Of a DNA stretch of 64,000 bases, positions 62,480 to 64,000 are shown one piece after another. The first letter of the stretch is position 1; every line of letters starts with the position of its first letter. The DNA comes from Liriodendron chinense. Taxonomy: Eukaryota; Streptophyta; Magnoliopsida; Magnoliales; Magnoliaceae. Location: the NCBI GenBank assembly GCA_003013855.2, contig PVNU02000930.1, positions 28,788-92,787 of the forward strand. The letters are read 5' to 3'. A program made the position numbers and the translations under genes. Under the pieces are notes generated by a model. That model ran no database searches. It saw nothing but the letters and a program-made list of their open reading frames with translations, and was not told the DNA's origin.

Positions 62480-63020
62480 ATGACATGAGGAGACATGCAT
62501 TTGCCCTCTCACCACATGCGCATGAGAGCTCTCTCTCTCTCCAAATGCATGCGCATGCCCTCCCTTTTGCAGACAACATGCGCCAGGTACCCGATACCCG
62601 ATTAAAATACTATAAATACCCCTCTACTTGATGAGACAGGGACGAGATCATCACTCCCAGAGCACTCTTCTTGCAGAGGTAAAAATTCCTCACCGGAATC
62701 CTCACCGGGATAGGGACATGCGCCCATCCCTTCGCCGGATGCCCTCACCGGAAAGGGATTTCTCCCACCGGAGTAAAATCCTCCAAGTCCCATGGGACAT
62801 GCGCTCATCCTTTTATTGGAAGCAAATGGGAAATTTCTCAAGTCCTTGGAGGACATGCGCCCAAGGGAGAAGCCACATGCGCACAAGTGCGCCCAAAGGG
62901 GCAGGCACATGCGCTTACCTCCCTTCCCTTCCCTCTCTCTCCTCACTTTTCTCTCACATGCGCTTGAGGGAGAGGGCACATGCGCCCACCTCAGCCACAT
63001 GCGCCCACATCCCATAGTAG
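62480..63020. repeat. ACATGCGC(C/A) boxes in P
   Basis: ACATGCGC or CCAAATGCATGCGC boxes recur irregularly, for example near 62513, 62577, 62718, 62799, 62853, 62875, 62903, 62956, 62977 and 62996. They lie on both sides of the TATA-like box. Confidence 0.8.
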
Positions 63021-64000
63021 ATGCGCCTGGACTTTGATGGGGAGGTGGGGCCTTCTGTGATGTGGCCCACCTTCTGATCGTGTCAGCGCTCCTAGACACA
63101 CATCAATGCCCTCTATCCATCCCCTGGACCAGATTCGCCAACGGTCGATGTTAAGTGGGCCAAATCAGTAATTTGATCAAAAAGGGCCAACACTTAGCCA
63201 ATATTGCAAACCTCGGAAACCCTTCCGAAAGAGCCAGGAACGGCCGAAATCGAGAGGAATCGAGCGGAATTTGACTGAACCCGAGAGGGAGACTTCTCTC
63301 CGCCATAACATGATATATCATAATCATGCACCGCAACAAGGTTATCCAAATACCTTAATCAAGTGGTCAGTAGGCCCACTACTTAGTCATTTTCGGCCCT
63401 GGAAAGTGCCCAGTCGGCTCAGAAATAGACCCATGCTAAACAAATCGAAATGCGATCGCATTGCGATCCTCGTGGACATAATCCACCCCTATCCAAAGAC
63501 GATCATGACAGGTATTCACCAAATCCTCCGATCAGATCGTAAACAGGCCCTGGGAAGTGCCCTGATGGCCCAAACATCTACAAATGCCAAGTGAAATCAA
63601 TCACAATCGCAAAGATGCGAGGGCAAAATATCAATGACACAAAGATATACACGAAGCAGATTTATCAAATTAAATGCATAATTTGTCTGATACACTGAAC
63701 ATCTAGCATAAATGCAATCCTCTCTCGAGCATGCATAAAGCATAGTTACTTTGTACTGTACTCATTTGCATCCATTGCATGAATTTATTTCATCTCGGAC
63801 GAGTTAAGAGACTAAATCAAAGGGGACTATGGTTATCATCGAAAACCATAATGAAAGAGTTCTAAACGTCTGAAACACTTCATCGTTAAGACCATTTGAT
63901 GTGCGTCCTGTCCAAGGCGGGATCCGTCAGTTGAGTGGCTAAGGGAATGAGTGCCTTCCAGTAAGTCACCCGTTCCATCAGAGACGGTCACTGGCCCTGG

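Larger units (their letters stand above)
61625..64000 (+). mobile_element. LTR P: Ogre/Tat-type long LTR, runs off the right edge
   Basis: Begins TGTTGGGGCTCAAATTCGC directly after N protease sequence (probable target site GACCC, 61620-61624). Its right two thirds align with H. At least 2376 bp without LTR end, so the LTR exceeds 2.3 kb. It holds a 25-bp array (62276-62472), many ACATGCGCC boxes (62470-63020), TATA-like TATAAATA at 62611-62618, and a copy of the 173-bp unit of H (63370-63560). No coding sequence is supported. Confidence 0.75.

Noticed and set aside
62270..62631. Three overlapping ORFs of repeated MHSFTLSPHAF peptides, and the antisense ORF 62337-62579
   Set aside because: Products of the 25-bp tandem array, which is open in several frames because 25 is not a multiple of three.

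Overview
This window is plant nuclear DNA, almost certainly from a flowering plant, made almost entirely of nested LTR retrotransposons. I see no host gene, rRNA or tRNA. The evidence is Athila-type and Tat/Ogre-type Ty3 polyproteins, a SIRE/Maximus-type Ty1 gag, plant-type primer-binding sites (PBS), 5-bp target-site duplications (TSDs), and TG...CA LTR ends over 1-3 kb long. It looks like heterochromatin. Letters for elements are mine.

Layout. 1-14390: Athila-type element B (minus, runs off the left edge). Its gag holds solo LTR S (166-2126, Ty1 SIRE type, TSD GAGTG). Its 5' LTR holds complete element A (3418-13095, plus, TSD GTAAC). B itself sits in the gag of D (minus, to 16194). 16195-16774 is unassigned. 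16775-17721 is LTR fragment E, interrupted by F (plus, 17722-22464), whose RT is interrupted by G (minus, 22465-26177, 3' half only). 26178-30075 holds Tat/Ogre debris (LTR fragment H and an antisense coiled-coil ORF). 30076-30935 is LTR fragment Q, abutting the RT of K (minus, 30936-35590). K and complete Tat element J (36316-47456, plus, TSD GGGTG) both sit in the gag of Ogre-like L (minus, 5' LTR 48371-50938). 50939-51170 is an LTR scrap R. From 51171 runs Tat element N (plus): its LTR contains the gag-only Ty1 element C (51813-57712, TSD GAAGG), its gag contains solo LTR O (58792-60306, TSD AGAAG), and its protease region is cut by long LTR P (61625 to the right edge).

How the parts work. 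Every coding region belongs to an element: gag makes the particle; protease, RT, RNase H and integrase make and insert the DNA copy. J also has an antisense three-exon ORF of the gypsy-type-transposon family. None of the complete elements is intact: A, J and C all carry in-frame stops, although A and J have nearly identical LTRs and must have moved recently with proteins supplied in trans.

The least ordinary feature is a shared LTR design. Almost every LTR has, 45-150 bp before its TATA box, an array of short palindromes at family-specific spacing. One palindrome (two GACCGGTC boxes 2 nt apart, repeated every 51-54 bp, about five DNA turns) occurs in both Ty3 and Ty1 LTRs. Downstream of the TATA box, the Athila LTRs carry conserved hairpins, two of which show compensatory changes.
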